Positions 11,642 to 25,958 are shown, counted from the first letter of the stretch. The stretch: 64,000 bases of DNA from Paramecium octaurelia (GCA_905182995.1 CAJJDP010000032.1:185221-249220), one strand, 5' to 3'. Translations and numbers: made by a program. Notes: generated from the letters alone by a model not told the origin.

Positions 11642-12861
11642 ATGTTCAAAGTTGCCGTGTGTGCATTGTTAGTACTTGCCTCAACAGCCATTAATGTCTA
11701 ATCCTCAATTTGGACAAGCAAAGACCAAAAAGCTTTCGCTTAGATTCACTAATCTGGTTGGGGTAAATTCATCTTGAACTATGCTGAACTCCATTTAACA
11801 ACAGGAGGTATCCTCTCTGAGCTCAACTCCGAGATTGAGAAACTCGTACATATATCGAGTTAATATTTTTATAGGTTGATGAATTGGAAGAAGAATTGGC
11901 TGAAGTTCATCATGAATTCCAAAGAAGAACAGATGTCCACAACAGAGAAGTCTCCAGACTCGAATAAGAAATCTAAGACAAGGAAAGAGGTATTTTATCA
12001 GTTTTACTATTTCCTTAGAATTGTTCAATGCCCACGATTTCTATGACAACGTCCTCGTCCCATAAGGAGAAAGATTTGCTGCCTAACTTGAATAATTATA
12101 AGAAAACATCGTTTCAAACAGAAGAACCCTTGAATAAGCTACAGTCAAAAGAGCAAACGATCACGAAACATTTGAAAGTGAAGTTGTTGAGCACAATGAC
12201 GCTATCGCTGCTATTGATGAATGCTTATAATTGTTGAGCCAATTGGAAGCCCCATCTCTTGTTTAAGTCAAGAAAGTCTAAAAGAATTTGGCTAAAATCT
12301 AAAACTCATTGAAAAAGCACAACTAATTCCAAATCTTTGTTAAAGTCTTATTGGAAATCACAGTCGATTCCAACTTTGCTGACTAAGGAGCTCTTAGAGA
12401 TGTAATGTCTACTTGATATATCCTCTAGATTGTTGTTGCCTTCAATAACTTGAGAGTTGAATTAGTTGACTCCCTCAATTAAATCACTGCTGATGAAGCT
12501 GACTAAGTTGCCGAATATAACGCCTAAGTCATTTAATTGAACTAAGAACATGCTGAATTCTAAAGAGCTGTTGTTGTTAAGAATGCTGAAATCGAAGCCA
12601 ACACAAGTATTCATTCCAATCTAACTACTCATAGCCAAATAAGAATAAACTCTTGACTTAATTGACGAACTTGATGAAGATTTGGCCACCCTTAACGGAT
12701 AATTACAAGCTGAAAATGATGACTATGCCTTTGCCACTGATGTCTATAATGCCACCGTTGCTGAATACAACAAGGAAATCAATGCTGCCAATTAAGCTTT
12801 AGAGTTGCTCAACCAACCAAGATTCCAAGACTATGTCAAATCATAACTCAAGGGAGCATGA
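11642..12861 (+). CDS. Trichocyst matrix protein (TMP)
   Basis: 368-residue TMP. Signal peptide [20 protein letters not shown], then a long acidic helical region with motifs seen in this family ([38 protein letters not shown]). Four introns (29, 29, 27, 28 nt), all TAG-ending, give exactly 369 codons with the stop. It is divergent in sequence from the other two TMP genes in the window, so they are not recent duplicates. Secreted into trichocysts and stored as crystalline matrix until exocytosis. Confidence 0.93.
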
Positions 12862-12945
12862 TCTATTTCCAAATATAAAATATATCAAAGCATAGAAATT
12901 ATTATTATAATAATTTATTTGTAAAACCAAACCTTGTTCCCTCAT

Positions 12946-13769
12946 ATGCAACAAAAGTGTTGTTGTTTACCCACTCAAAAAGCATTTCTAATGATTGTCT
13001 ATCTAGACATTAGCAGAATCATTTGGGGTTTCGCTTACAACCATTATTTTTCTAGGAACTGTGGCATGTGCCTTCATGTTTTAAAAAGACTCATCCCTTT
13101 CTCTTATCATATCCATCATGGACATTATCATTATTGTATTCCAGTCCTCCGTTGCTTTATACATTAATATGAGAGCATTAAAACAGCAAAACAAAAAACC
13201 TATTTTCATCTATAGAAAGTTGAAAGTCTTAAGTATATGCTTCAATATACTTGATCGATTGATCGTTCCCATCATCAACTGCACCCTCATCTTTAAAGAT
13301 GTAATAACCCTAATATTTAGGATTAAAAAGAAGCAAGATCACAGTACTGTGTACTTGACATATTTGTTGCTCTCATTATAACTGCAATCATATGGAATCT
13401 TATTGAATATTATTTCTACACCATAGTTAGAGATTTTGTCCTCATTCTTCAATCCACATGTATTTATATTTTCCTAAATTAGAAAATCGATCATTGCGTT
13501 ATATTAATGATAGCAAGCTAAAACTTTTAGAATAATAGAACCTAGCCATTGTCTTCGAAGTAGTTGGATTGAGACCAGCTCTACGTCGAGGAGGATAGCC
13601 TGTTATTAATTCGGATAGAGTAGAATAAGGACATCTTAAAAATACTAGTGAAGTTCAAAAGATTTATCAGCAACCATTACAACATAATTAAAGTATCATA
13701 TTTAGTTATTCAGGTTTTCAAGTTTATGGTTCTCAAAAGGAATTAATAGAAATCAATTTAATTGAATGA
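12946..13769 (+). CDS. Small four-helix membrane protein
   Basis: 250 residues, begins MQQKCCCLPTQKAFL, then about four hydrophobic segments (around residues 12-45, 50-70, 90-110 and 125-160) and a soluble C-terminal tail of about 90 residues. Introns of 28 nt (5' GTT), 20 nt and 23 nt give 753 nt, exactly 251 codons. The N-terminal Cys cluster followed by four helices resembles the general plan of LAPTM/tetraspan proteins, but I see no signature strong enough to assign a family. Start chosen at the first ATG in frame, only 85 bp after the TMP stop. Confidence 0.75.
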
Positions 13770-13858
13770 TATCAATTCATATTTCACCAATGAATCTTAT
13801 TCATATTAAATATATAAGATAAATAATAACAAAAATTTATTTTTATCATAGTATTTAG

Positions 13859-15940
13859 TCATTAGTTTAACACTTGACTGCTTTTTCTTATTTATTTCTT
13901 CATTAAGTCATTCAAACTTTAATCAACCTACTTTATCTGATTTTGACAGGCTATCTGCTCTAATTATTAGTATTTATCTATCATCTACGTAAGTTCTTTG
14001 TTCTTTATCATTAATTCATTTTATAAAAGGGATATCTACTCCGACATCCTTTTAAATTATATTGTATTATTGAATGGATCGTTTAATACTCTATTAGACT
14101 CCTAAGTGTTACTCAAAGATATTAATTTACTGTATAACAATTCATTATCAATTCTAATATTCTATTATTTTAATTATAAATTCTTCACTTCTAAACTTAA
14201 ATCTATGCATTCTTAGTTTTTAATTTCTAACATTTGCATATATTCTATTTTCTCATTAATTAGATTTTGTAATTAAAAGTCATATTACTTTAATTGATTT
14301 TCAAAGTTTCTTTATAATTAATATATGTATTATTCTTTTTCTTTTTGTTTCTGTCTATCCTGTTATTCATAGTGATGCAAAATATTTAAATTTTCTTCCT
14401 CCAGCTTTAAAAGGTTCTCTTCATAATTATTTAGCTTTTTGTAAATATTTTCAAAATTATTGATTTCATTATCTTTATGTATAATCTAATTTTTTAAAAA
14501 TACATTCTCTCTATTTATTTATTCCATTTTCTAATTTGTCTCCTCAAGTAATAACTGGCATTACAATTGGATATCTTACATTTTCTTGACTGATTCATCA
14601 TTTATACTTTCTGACTATAATCTCTAAGATAATAACCTTTTATTTTGATCTTCTATTATACTACTCAATTTTTGATTTTCTACTTCATAATACTCTCTCT
14701 GTCGCAATCTTTCAATCATTAATTATTATTATTCTGAATTATTAGCAGATAGGAATTCCTTTAAATTTTTGATTTCGCTTTCTAAAACAGAGACTTGTTT
14801 CTGGGAACTTTGTTTAATCGAATCAATCTCATTCTTTTACATTTAAAAATAATCATTCTTGATTTGATTAATGTCTTCCAAATATTATTAATCTTTTTTC
14901 ATTATTTAAAACTTCAATACTTCATTCTCTTATTTTAATACATTGTTCTCTAAATCAATTTAATATTTTAATCTTTAATTTTAGTTATTTATAGTTTGTA
15001 TCTCCTAATTTTTAATATCAATCAAACATTTCAATTAATTAATTTCCTCCTTTAATATTTCTATCTAATTATTATAAGCTATTTTCATATTCTAAACTTG
15101 AGAATCTTGATAGAACTCCATCTTCATTTTTTACTATTGGATTTGATTCTAATGTTCCACCTGTATCTAACTTATTCTATTGTTGAGTTACTCTATTTCT
15201 CCATTAGATCTCAATTATACTTCAGAGACCTCGATCTTTTATTTCTCTAACGCAAAAGTCAAATTTTTAATGATTGAATTCTTTTCTGCAATTTCATCTA
15301 ACAGTTTGTTATATTCGATTTAATTATCATTCTCATTTAATGATCTTTAGAATGTCTACATACTCATATTAGTCAAATTATCGCCTGTTGGTTTCTACTC
15401 AAAAAAACTATAGTTTCTTTATTGCTCACATGACGTAATTCGTTCATTAACTGCTTGAATTTCCTAGCTTAATATTTTTATATCCTCATCATATTTGCTT
15501 CTCATTTCATTTAATTACCTAGCAGCTTATTCGTATTTTAATTTCCATTGTTCAATCTCTTATTGTTATATTTCACTTTATTTAATTAGAGATTGATTTT
15601 GTTATTATAATTTGTATTATTATTCTCCCTAACTGTCTTCATGATTTTTATTATCAATTCCTACTATAGAAGAATACATAGAAGTAAAGTTGCTCTCATT
15701 TTTATTGATTTATTATAAAAATTTTGCTACTTCAATCCCGATCTCCTTACATCTATTTTTGTTTTTATCATTATCTCCTTAAGCTAGATTGTTAAGACCT
15801 TCTTTGTTTTATGAAGAATATGGTGATTGAGTTTTCAAGTTCTTGCTTCTTTTTAAGGCCCCCCCAACAGAACAATTTGAAGGAGTTGATATGTATTAAA
15901 ATTGGACAGGTGAAACAGTTCTGAACTTGCTTTATTGCAT
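13859..15940 (-). CDS. Long coiled-coil protein
   Basis: 693 residues from one uninterrupted intronless frame (694 codons with the stop). After about 110 N-terminal residues with Ser/Lys-rich and Gly-containing segments, the rest is a nearly continuous Glu/Gln/Lys/Asn heptad-like helix with no globular domain. Many glutamines are TAA or TAG, so in the standard code it would be invisible. Architecture suggests a cytoskeletal, basal-body or golgin-type tether; nothing discriminates between these. It converges with the membrane protein ending at 13769. Confidence 0.88.
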
Positions 15941-16992
15941 ATTAATAATTTTATAAAGAAAAAAATAAAATGCTTTCTTAGTCAATAAAACCATTTTACA
16001 TCTTGAATAAATTTATTATTATGCTTTATTAACATTATATTGCTCTAAATCCAAAATAAATCTAGAAAAAAAAATTAATTCCTTTATTGCAATGTGATAA
16101 GCGACATTTTAATTTATAAATTTTATATCGACTGTAACTTTTTTTCAATTGCAGAATAACATATTTGTTAATAACTAATATCTAAAATCTAATGCAAGCA
16201 GAATAGAATATTCAATAAATGATGTTAGAAAGAATTTAATCGTATCATAATTAATAACACTAAAATATTGCTTTATAATGAAATTACTCTTGTTGAGAAA
16301 TGCCTTTCATGCTATTGAATTGAATAAAGAGAACTTCACGTTTAGAATTAGTTTATTCGCTATGGAGTGAAAATAAAATATGGATAATGGATTATCGATA
16401 ATTAACTTATTAAATTAATTTATATTAATTAGTAAATACAAGAAAATGAATTGAATTCAATTCTATATTCGAAAATACATAATGTGTTTTAATTATTAAG
16501 AGAAATCTTAGGTTCTTAAACTCAATTGCCAAAAATCATTATTTTTTTTCGTCTTAACATAGAAAGATATTGCTCAGTTTAAATAATAATATTTAAAAAT
16601 AGTAATTTAAAATACTAACTAAAAATTCTATTGTTTCTACTAGTTTAATGAGATAAATAATCAAAGTCATTGACCCTATACATCTCACAAAAACTTAAAA
16701 TTCTGAATCTATAAATAATTTGCAAAGAAACTCGTTATCCTTTTAGGATTTCAGACAACATATCCAACTAAACATTATAATTTAGTAAAAAGTATTTTAT
16801 AACATGAATACAAATATGATTTATAAGTATTTTAGCAAATCAAAACATAACTGAAAAACTAAGAACAAAACAAATACTTTTTCTTAATCATTACTGATTA
16901 CTTAAGTCTAATGATCTTAATACATAAAAATTTCTAATAATTTTAATAATTTGCTTAATTTAATAAATGCGTCATAATTAAAAATAAATTAG
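15941..16992. other. Long divergent intergenic region
   Basis: 1052 bp without a convincing gene, the longest gap in the window. It is AT-rich with poly-A and poly-T runs. A short frame from about 16279 (MKLLLLRNAF, 30 codons) is open but has no support. It separates two divergently transcribed genes and should contain both promoters. Confidence 0.5.
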
Positions 16993-18520
16993 ATGTCAAT
17001 TTCTAAAAAAGCGCATTCAACTTTAAATCTTGTCAACAATGACTTATTGGAAACTCCAGATAAGAAACCCACGAATCATCATGCTATTAAATCAAATAAA
17101 CAAGAAGAAAGTGCAATAAAAGAGCCAATGGTGGTAGATGTGTCAACTTATAATCATCCTCCAAACCTTCAGAAATTGATTCCTGTTTCGCATATTTTTG
17201 GAGCATATAAGAGAGTTAAGAATGTTATAACAAGAACACCAACTCAAAAATCCATGAAATTGTCGGAATACTTCGGAGCCAATGTATATATAAAAAGAGT
17301 AAATAAAATATATAAATTTAGGAAGACTTGCAAATTGTTAGAAGCTATAAGTTAAGAGGAGCCTACAATAAGATAATATCTATACCAGAAAGTGAAAGAC
17401 ATCGTACAGTATTTTGTTCTAGTGCTGGAAATCATGCTTAGGGTGTTGCTTATGTATGTAATCTATTGAAAATCAACTGTGTTATTTATATGCCAACAAA
17501 TACACCTAGCATTAAGTTTAATGCAGTTAAGTAATCTATAAATTCATTTTAAGATCATGGGGCAAACAATATGTTTAGATTGAATTAGTTGGAGATACTT
17601 TCGATGAGAGTTTTAAAGCAAGCAAAGAAAGATGTAATAATGAGAATGGAATATATGTTCATGCTTTTGATGATGAGAAGATTGTAGAAGGTTAAGGAAC
17701 TATTGCTGTTGAAATTTTGGAAGATATCCCTGAGGATTAAATTGACTTTGTATTCTTTCCAGTCGGAGGTGGAGGTTGTGGAGCAGGAATTTCATCTTAT
17801 TTCAAATAAGTTCATCCTGAAACAATTTTGATAGGTGTCGAACCAGAAGGGTATAATATCAAACTGATTTTTTAGTTCACCTTCAATGTATGAAGCAATC
17901 AAATAATAAAAAGTTGTAGAATTAGAGACTATTAATACATTTGTAGATGGAGCTGCTATTAAAAAGTCAGGAGCTATACCATTTGAAATTCTGAATTCTG
18001 TTTTAAAAGATATTATTTTAATTCCAGAAGGACATGTTTGCACTACTATGATGAAATTATTTAATGAAGAAGGAATTTTGGTTGAACCTGCTGGGGCTTT
18101 AGCAATAGCAGCTTTGGATAGATTCAAGGATGAGATCAGAGGTAAAACTGTTGTATGTTTGATTTCTGGCAGTAACAATGACTTAGGAAGAATGACTGAC
18201 ATTAGAATGCTTTCAGAAATTCAATAGGGTCTCTAATATTATATGTTTGTAAATTTCTTTTAAAAACCTGGAGCATTAAAGCAATTTATTATATAATGTT
18301 TAGGTATATCTAATATTCAATATTTTAAATAGGACCTACTGATGAAATCACCAATTTAGAATACACGAGAAAAAATAATAGAGAAAAGGGACCTGCATTA
18401 GTTGGAGTTAAAGTTAAAAAGCCTCAAGATTTTGAGGCAATTAAAAATAAAATGGAAGAATTAAAAATTACTCATAGAATTTTATAACCAAATCAAGAGA
18501 TTTTCAAAATGTTATTGTGA
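16993..18520 (+). CDS. Threonine dehydratase (threonine ammonia-lyase)
   Basis: PLP enzyme that deaminates threonine to 2-oxobutanoate, the first step toward isoleucine or a threonine-degradation step. 475 residues: about 60 residues of N-terminal extension, then the PLP lysine in SYKLRGAYN (about residue 110), SSAGNHAQGVA, the phosphate-binding glycine loop PVGGGGCGAG, LVEPAGALA and SGSNND. A short C-terminal ACT-like segment (PGALKQFI) suggests allosteric control. Introns of 23, 23 (17531-17553, AAG end), 25 and 29 nt give exactly 476 codons. Serine dehydratase is the main alternative; the C-terminal regulatory segment favours the threonine enzyme. Confidence 0.93.
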
Positions 18521-18557
18521 TTTATAATATCATAAGATCATAAATATATAAAATATT

Positions 18558-21500
18558 TCACACCATCTAACCAATTAAAATTAATCTTTTAATCTCTCTC
18601 TAGAACTATTCGTCAAAGAACAAAGTTCCCTATGGAATTAAGTAAATAAATTTTTGTAGAAGAATCATTTTACTTAATTCAGAATTTGATATTAGCCTTA
18701 AAAAGTAAATACTAGCAATTTCAAATGATAAGTAAATTGATACTACAATCTACAGTTAGATAAAATTTTACATAGACGGTATATTACAAATCAGTAATTT
18801 ACAATTAAAATTATTCCTTTATGAATCCCGAAAATTTTGACAAAACATCTGATAATAGTGTTGAGCCTTCTAATTCCAATTTTTCTAATGATTCTCTAGT
18901 ATCAAAATGAGTAGCTTAATACTCGTTTGAAATGCTATTTATAACATAACTTAATGCATTTATCAGTCCTCCTTTTAGGGCTCCCTACATAACTTTATCA
19001 CAGATCCCACTAGCTTTTTTCTGATATTCCTAAAAATATAAATTGTTATTGATACTTCACTTAAATTGTCACAGACTGAAATTTAAGTAATTTTTTCAAT
19101 GATTTGATTAGTTGGTCCAAAAATTTAATTAATTTAATCCAATTAAAGTAAATCCTAGTTGAATTATTTTAATGAATCTAAACTCTGTTCCACATGTAAA
19201 TATATATCTGAAATCTCTGAAGAGGTGAAGAAAGTAAATGTAGCTTTAAAATACAATGCTTCTTTCCAAGCATATACAATCAAAACATTCACACTGGCAT
19301 CTGATATTTTCTAATAAAATTAGGCCACATTTTAATAATAATTTATCTAATTATGAGATATCAAATAGAAACTTAGACTTACTAAGAAATATAATAGATA
19401 ATGAAATAGTATTGCTAATGTCTTTCTAAAGATATTTAGAGAGACTAATTTTTTATTGTTAATTGATCTATATTTAAAATTTGATTATTTTTTTTTCAAA
19501 GACTTATCAATATTATCCAGATCCATAGAATACCCATAAATCATTTATCTGTTATTTTAGATTTTCAAAGTTATCTATTTCAATCTTATGATTTCCAACT
19601 CAACTTAATGTAGATCTTGATTTTTTAATATGGACAATATTTTATTTTTGGCATTACGAATCTGTTTCAAATGATAGATTTTTAGAATAATCAAAATGAA
19701 AGATATTACTCCAAATACTGTTGTGTATAATCTGATGATGTTCATTTTCTCGTTAGTATATATAAGTGTATGTTCTAAAGTAAAGTATTCCAGATCAACA
19801 AACTTTTAATATAGTATTAGACTGTTCTTATATGAGTAATAAAAATAAGGACCATCTGTCAATAATGGTTTCACAGTATAAGCCAACTTATATTCATATT
19901 AGTAATTAAGTAACAAATGAATTGACTCTCTAAAACTAATATTATAATTCACTCCTGTATTATTCGACACATATAAGGACAGAATTAAATAATTCTCCTC
20001 CAAAAATGGTTAAAATTAAGGGATGTATAATACTTTTGTAATGCTTTTTTTTAATATATCATACCCTGATAATAAATTTGATCTTGGAAATTAAACCAAT
20101 TGTGCATACTCAATGTCATCAATATTTTTCAGACCGAGTAATTAATTATAAGTTACAATAGTATATCTAGTGACTAAAAAGGAGTCAATTGGTTAGTAAA
20201 CTTCATTTTTTATTGAAAGTAGTTCTAAATGAGATATCAAATTTTTGAATACATAGGTCTCATCAAAAATAATTATCGAAAAAATTAATGCTATAAGAAT
20301 GTAAATTAAATAAATGATAATAAATGCAACCCAATTCTTGGATTATTTTTGAGAATTGAGAATAATCGAGGATTGTTTAAATGCTTGATAGTAGGGAGAT
20401 CTCTTTACTTTGGCAATACTTGATAAATTTGTGAAATTTTCTATCCTTTTGTTGATTTTATTACTGAAACGAGGAAAAGAGGTTTCAGTTTATTTTTTTT
20501 CTTTTATTAATTGAAAATCATTATTATCCTATAATAATTCTATTTGCATTTCTTGGCGTTCTGTGTTCAATATCATTTATTACTTTTAATATTCCTCTTC
20601 AGGATCTGGAAAGTTGATTTCAATTTATTCATCAATTTCAAATGGATTCTCAGAATTTTATTAACATCTAAATTATGTAATAGAATTAACCTTATCTAAT
20701 TTAAGGTTATCTAATCTCAATACATATATAAATTGATTTTCTTAAAAATATCTTTGCGTAATTGATAAATGACATGAATATAATGTTATATTTTCAATGT
20801 CACTGAGACAATTAAAAGTTCTTGTTTTTCCCTTTTATTCATCTTCTTCACTACCAGTTATAAAATTGATAGGACAAATTTTGATATCAAAAGTCTTCTC
20901 ATCAATATATCTTTTAAATTAAGGGATTATTTTAGTAATATTAATTCCAATTATATGATCCAAATACGCTTCAGACAGATTTAAACCACCAAAAAATAAG
21001 TTATGACTTATTTCTTAAAGTCGAAAATTAGAATCTACAAATATTATATGTTTTTCACTCTATGGCAACCTATAGACTGTTATGATTTCAATATTTTACG
21101 AATTTTTTTAATTCAAATCCATACAAATATCTATTGGTTATATAATACCTTATCGGATTTTAATGAATGTTTCACCAATAGATTAAAAATATTTGTTTTA
21201 ACCTGTTTCAAGAAATTTTTCAACCAAAAATTAATGTTATTATCTAAGTGATTATGGTATTAAAGTTTAAAGTTACTCCCCTTCTTTAATGTTTAAATGA
21301 TGGCCCTATGTTATTTAATGGTATTCAATATGGATATTTTATACATCTATAATCTTGAATAAGGCGAAATTAAAACTTTAATTAAAAAAGTTAAATAATT
21401 CAGATTAATTGTGTTTAAGTATTATATCTTCATCAAGTGCTACAATTTAACTAAAGTTATATGCATCTAAAACATTATTTAGCACTTCTACTTAATAGAA

Positions 21501-23237
21501 CATCAAAACACTCTAATTTGAAATTGCTATAAATTTATTTAAAAATAACATACTTGGAAATAATTCATAATTTTTCTTCAATTTTTATAGAAATTATTCC
21601 ATTTCAAATAAGATTTTTTAGACTTTACGATTAAATTAATTTTGCTGAGTTTTATCATTTAAGATAATATTGAAGAATTCTATTTTTGAAATTACAACAT
21701 TTAGAAACATAGTTTAAACATCGATAGTATTTGAATTAATTATAGATAATTATTTCATTGCCAATGATATTGTTTAGTGATTCGACTTAGATTTTGTGGT
21801 TTACTAAACCATTTTACTCTACATCCTTGCAATTATTTTACATTCTAATATTTTTAAAAAGGTTTATTACGAATTGCTCAACTCAACTCTTATTGTTAAT
21901 CTATAAGTTCTCGAATTCATAATTGAAGGATTATTACTTTTAAATCTAAACAATTACTCTATTATTTATTAGGCTTCAACATATTTATCTAGAATAATTA
22001 ATGTTTAAACGTAATTAATATAGATCTATCCCAAATAGAAAGGATTTCTGATTTTCTCTGCTAAATTCTCTAATTATCTCAATATCTATTATAACATATG
22101 CTATCTAATCTTATCAATCATTTATTGAGATAGCAATTACTCATATTAAAACAATATTTCATTTTTTGAACAAAAAAGTTAAACATATTAAAAAAGAAAA
22201 ATCTAATTCTCCAGTTTCTTTGTATCTATACCTTATTCTATTATACAAGAAACATATTTTAATTCAGTTATTGTTATCTCGTCAAAAGGCTTGTTTATCA
22301 GAATTTGATGTATGTTTCTATCTAATAATATTTTTATGATGAAAAGATTTAAAGGAGCTAGTGGAATCCACAATCTTAATGTAAAACAGTTAAAAATACT
22401 TTCTAATAGTTGTAAAATTGCCATTAGAAATCCAATACTACCTGTCATAATTATTATTAATAAATATGGATTTCTCATATGGATATGATTAAATCTAACC
22501 TACCAAAATTTATGAATAAAATTTAAGATAATCAATACTGCCTAAGCAACTTTGGCAGCTTCTTAATTTTGTAAAAATGCATAATTTATTATCTGGAGTA
22601 ATTTTAAGTATAAATTAATTATGTTTGTATCAGATTGGTTTATTGTTAAATACTATAATTAAGGAATAAATCTAATGCTTCTATTTAAGAATTACCATTA
22701 AATAAACAAGATGATGCTTATCTAAAGAATCAGAACAATACTTATTATAACAATAATAATTGAACTCTAATCTTTAGCTGCAAGATTTAACATACAAAAT
22801 TCTATGATGTTATGACCTAAATACACTTTATTAATAAACAAAAATAAGGAGATGATTGATATAATTGTCTATAATTTAGTTGAGTTCATTTGGCTAAATT
22901 ATATTTCATTTATTATATTGTTCTGTTTTTTTTTATTAAAGGCAATGCAATAAAATATCCAAACGATGATAATTATTTGAATTAAAAGAAATAAAATGAC
23001 AAAAGTAATTTCGTAGTTTCCTTGAGTAAAAATATATATGTGAGGTCTGGTTAAATATAAAATAATGGTAAAAGATTTATCAGGTTCGTAAGCAGGCTAT
23101 TCTAAATAACTTACCATCTGAAGCTAAGCAAGAAGACCGAATATTAATTAAATTAAAGTCGGTAGTTTCGTTGTAAACTATTAAAACACTATGCTAGTTT
23201 TAATAATATCATTAAGCAATTTTGACAATCCGTTCAT
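18558..23237 (-). CDS. Large PAS-type multi-pass membrane protein (tmcB-like)
   Basis: 1543 residues; introns of 26 and 22 nt near the 3' end give exactly 1544 codons. Layout: at least seven N-terminal membrane helices (residues about 10-330); a cytosolic region with a PAS-like segment (IIFVDSNFRLQEISHNL, about residue 725); a helix around 985, an extracytosolic loop, helices around 1180 and 1280, and a last helix near 1500 followed by LIPQGTLFFDE. This resembles the ciliate family usually annotated after Dictyostelium tiny-macrocysts proteins, multi-pass PAS sensors of unknown ligand. Family name is from memory of architecture, not a search. A paralogue lies at 57931. Confidence 0.82.
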
Positions 23238-23420
23238 TCAACTAATGATAAATAAATTATTAAATTCTTATTAATTCAGAATTAATAAATCAAAGAATTC
23301 TTGCATGTTTACTCATTAGGTTTGATTCCACTTATTAATAAAATTGATTTATAATTTAGAGATTTATTTTAAATTAACATGTTATTTTAGAATTGAGTAT
23401 TAGTTTGTAGTATAAATATA

Positions 23421-25115
23421 TCATAAAAATATATAATAACAATTTTCAAGTAGAGTTTAACAATAATTTAGTAATTCAAATTCTTGTGATAGTTGTTCTT
23501 TAACATTTAAAAGTAAGTTTATTGATTCCTATTTATATCTGCCTATTCTTTTTATTATTTTCTTATTTCTAAATACAAGATCTGACGACAATTCTTGGTA
23601 TTTTAAAGGATTTTCAAATTTTTCTGCAATTCTAATAATCATTTCTTTTTTTGAATACTTCTAAGATTGTAAATTTTGAGAAGATTAAAGATTATCAATT
23701 TAATTCAGTTTAAATTCTATTTTTTCTAAAAGTTGTTCTATATATACGGAATTCATAAACTTTGTGAAGTTTTGGTTTTTACGATCGAATAAACTATTAA
23801 CTAAAAGAGATTAGCAAAATTATTCAATATAATAGAGCGAATGGAAAGGTCGATGGGATTGTCTTTGATAATTTTTTAATAGACACTGCATGGTTAGATT
23901 TGGTAATATGAGAGTATACAAATGACTTATACTATTCTCAACCCCATAAGGATAAATGATTGATTATTCTTAAATGTTGATATTTGAATTGGAGTTGTAA
24001 TCTACATTTTCATAAGTCTAAACAATAATAATATTGCTTGGCCTATTGAGTTAAAGATCATTAAGGATTTCCATACAATTAAGTGCTTTTAAATTTAGAG
24101 AAGATTGTTTCATATCCTTCATTTAATAGATAGCTGCAATTGGTAATCGGTTAATATTGACATACTCTATTAATTGATTTTGTAAATTTTTAGTAAGAAA
24201 GATTAATTAGAAATTCTTAGATAACAAAAAAATCATATCTTTTAAATTAGTTAATGTGTAAATTGTAGAATTATGGACCAATTTACTAAAATAATGATCC
24301 TTAGTATGTTGATAATCTATATAAAGTTGAGACTATAGAAAATCTTATTAGAATCCATAAAAGCTAGACTCACAAAATCCTAAGAGTTCATCAAAGACGA
24401 TTAGAGCCACATTATTAATTTACGAGTTTGTGATTTTTAATTATTCGAGCTGAAGTAATACTGTATTAATGAATGGTTTTTTGATTTGAATTTCAGGTGT
24501 TTGTTTCGGTAGTGAAGTAATAGGTCTAATAAACTATGCTTTAGGACTTTTGTTAAGTTCATAAACAGGTTGATTATAAGGAAAACTGTTTTCAAAAGAA
24601 GAATTGCTTGAAATAGATGATTTTCTTTTAGCTTTGGCTTAAGTCATTTATTTAATTCCCATTTGCTCAATTGTTAAACCATCATTAGTATTTTATTTTG
24701 GAGAGCGAAACTTGATATTTTTATTATGTGAAAAGCTCCCTTTAATTATTTTTCCAGGTATTTTGACACTATATTTTTCTTTTCTCATTTAATAGTAATT
24801 AGCACAAGCTGGTTTAATTTAATATTTTGATAAATTAGGTTCTTAATGGATATTATGAATGAAACTACTAGTTACATCATTTTGGTTTTCTTCATTCCTA
24901 GAATCATTAGATATGTAGGATTTCGCATTAATTTGGGGTAAAGTGATTCTTTTCTCCTGATTTGATGAATTTAAAGCTACAAAGGGTGAATAATTCTTCT
25001 TCCAATAACCCTTTATTAATGCCTTTGGAGAATAGGAAGTATTAGTTTTGATTTCTCTTTATGAAATAGATTTTAGATAGTCATCGTTGACGTAGTATTA
25101 TTAAATGGGGTCCAT
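23421..25115 (-). CDS. FCP1/NLI-like phosphatase domain protein lacking catalytic aspartates
   Basis: 564 residues in one intronless frame. The N-terminal 220 residues are Ser/Lys-rich and low in structure. From about 230 to 430 the sequence follows the FCP1-homology (HAD) fold: VALIVFDELLGF where active enzymes have a DLDETL motif, FQLIFLTKNLQNQLIEYV where they have the VVFTAS strand, and NIIIVQTYENVDY where they have the VDDSP strand. The nucleophile region DxDxT is FDELLG and the second acidic motif is gone, so it is probably a pseudophosphatase acting by binding. The C-terminus is helical. The fold assignment is by eye and moderately secure. Confidence 0.65.
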
Positions 25116-25958
25116 TTTAGTTAAAGCCTGAATCATAATAATTAATTTTATAATTGATCTGAAAAATACTAAATATTGAAAAAGAATATTGGGTAGTGAT
25201 TTACTGTCACATAGTATATCATATAATTACATTTTTAACGTATATCTCTAAATATTTGTAAATATAAGGAAAATAGGACAATAAATATATTTGACATCTC
25301 TTCCAAACAATCCATCAAACTCGAAAATAAATTGAATTTCAAGAGTGGTTAATAAGTATAGCTTGGAATGATATTTGAATGTTGTTTATATTTATAACTA
25401 AAATAATTTATATTTACAATAGATATCTGATCTAGAATTTTGAGAAATAAGAATTATTTCATTTGTTATAATTGATTCTAGTTTGGACTGATCAATATCA
25501 TCTTTGTATCAAATTATAGAAAATTTAATTGAGATGAAACGATGACGAAAGTTAACTAATAAATAACTCTGTGGATAGTGTATTTTATTAGTTAAATTTT
25601 AATATTTCATCTCCCTATAATGCTAATACTGTCAGATCTGATTTAATAATTAAATAGTATTTTAGAAGTAGAATCTCTATATTTTATTCCACTCGTCTAT
25701 CACTAACTACATTTTGTTCTGGGAAAATATGAAAGGCACAGACCAATATAACTTTAAAATCAAATAAAGAGATGAATTTAATTGGAATATTGAATTAGAT
25801 AGTTATGTAAGCCATAATTATTTATAAATATGGTGTGTTTAAGGATTGGATAGTTGATTTTGATTGTGAACAGAGATTTTTGGTAATGCATTCTGAGTTT
25901 TTTTTGATTAATTAGAGTATTTTAATTATTTAAATTAAAATAACAAAGATTTTAATCA
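25116..25958. other. Divergent intergenic region
   Basis: 843 bp between the FCP1-like gene and RPL35A. AT-rich. One 41-codon frame starting about 25730 (MKGTDQYNFKIKQRDEF) has coding-like composition but no intron or homology support. Otherwise I see nothing. Confidence 0.45.

Noticed and set aside
15941-16992. A hidden gene in the longest intergenic gap
   Set aside because: Only short open frames without conserved content or plausible introns were visible on either strand.
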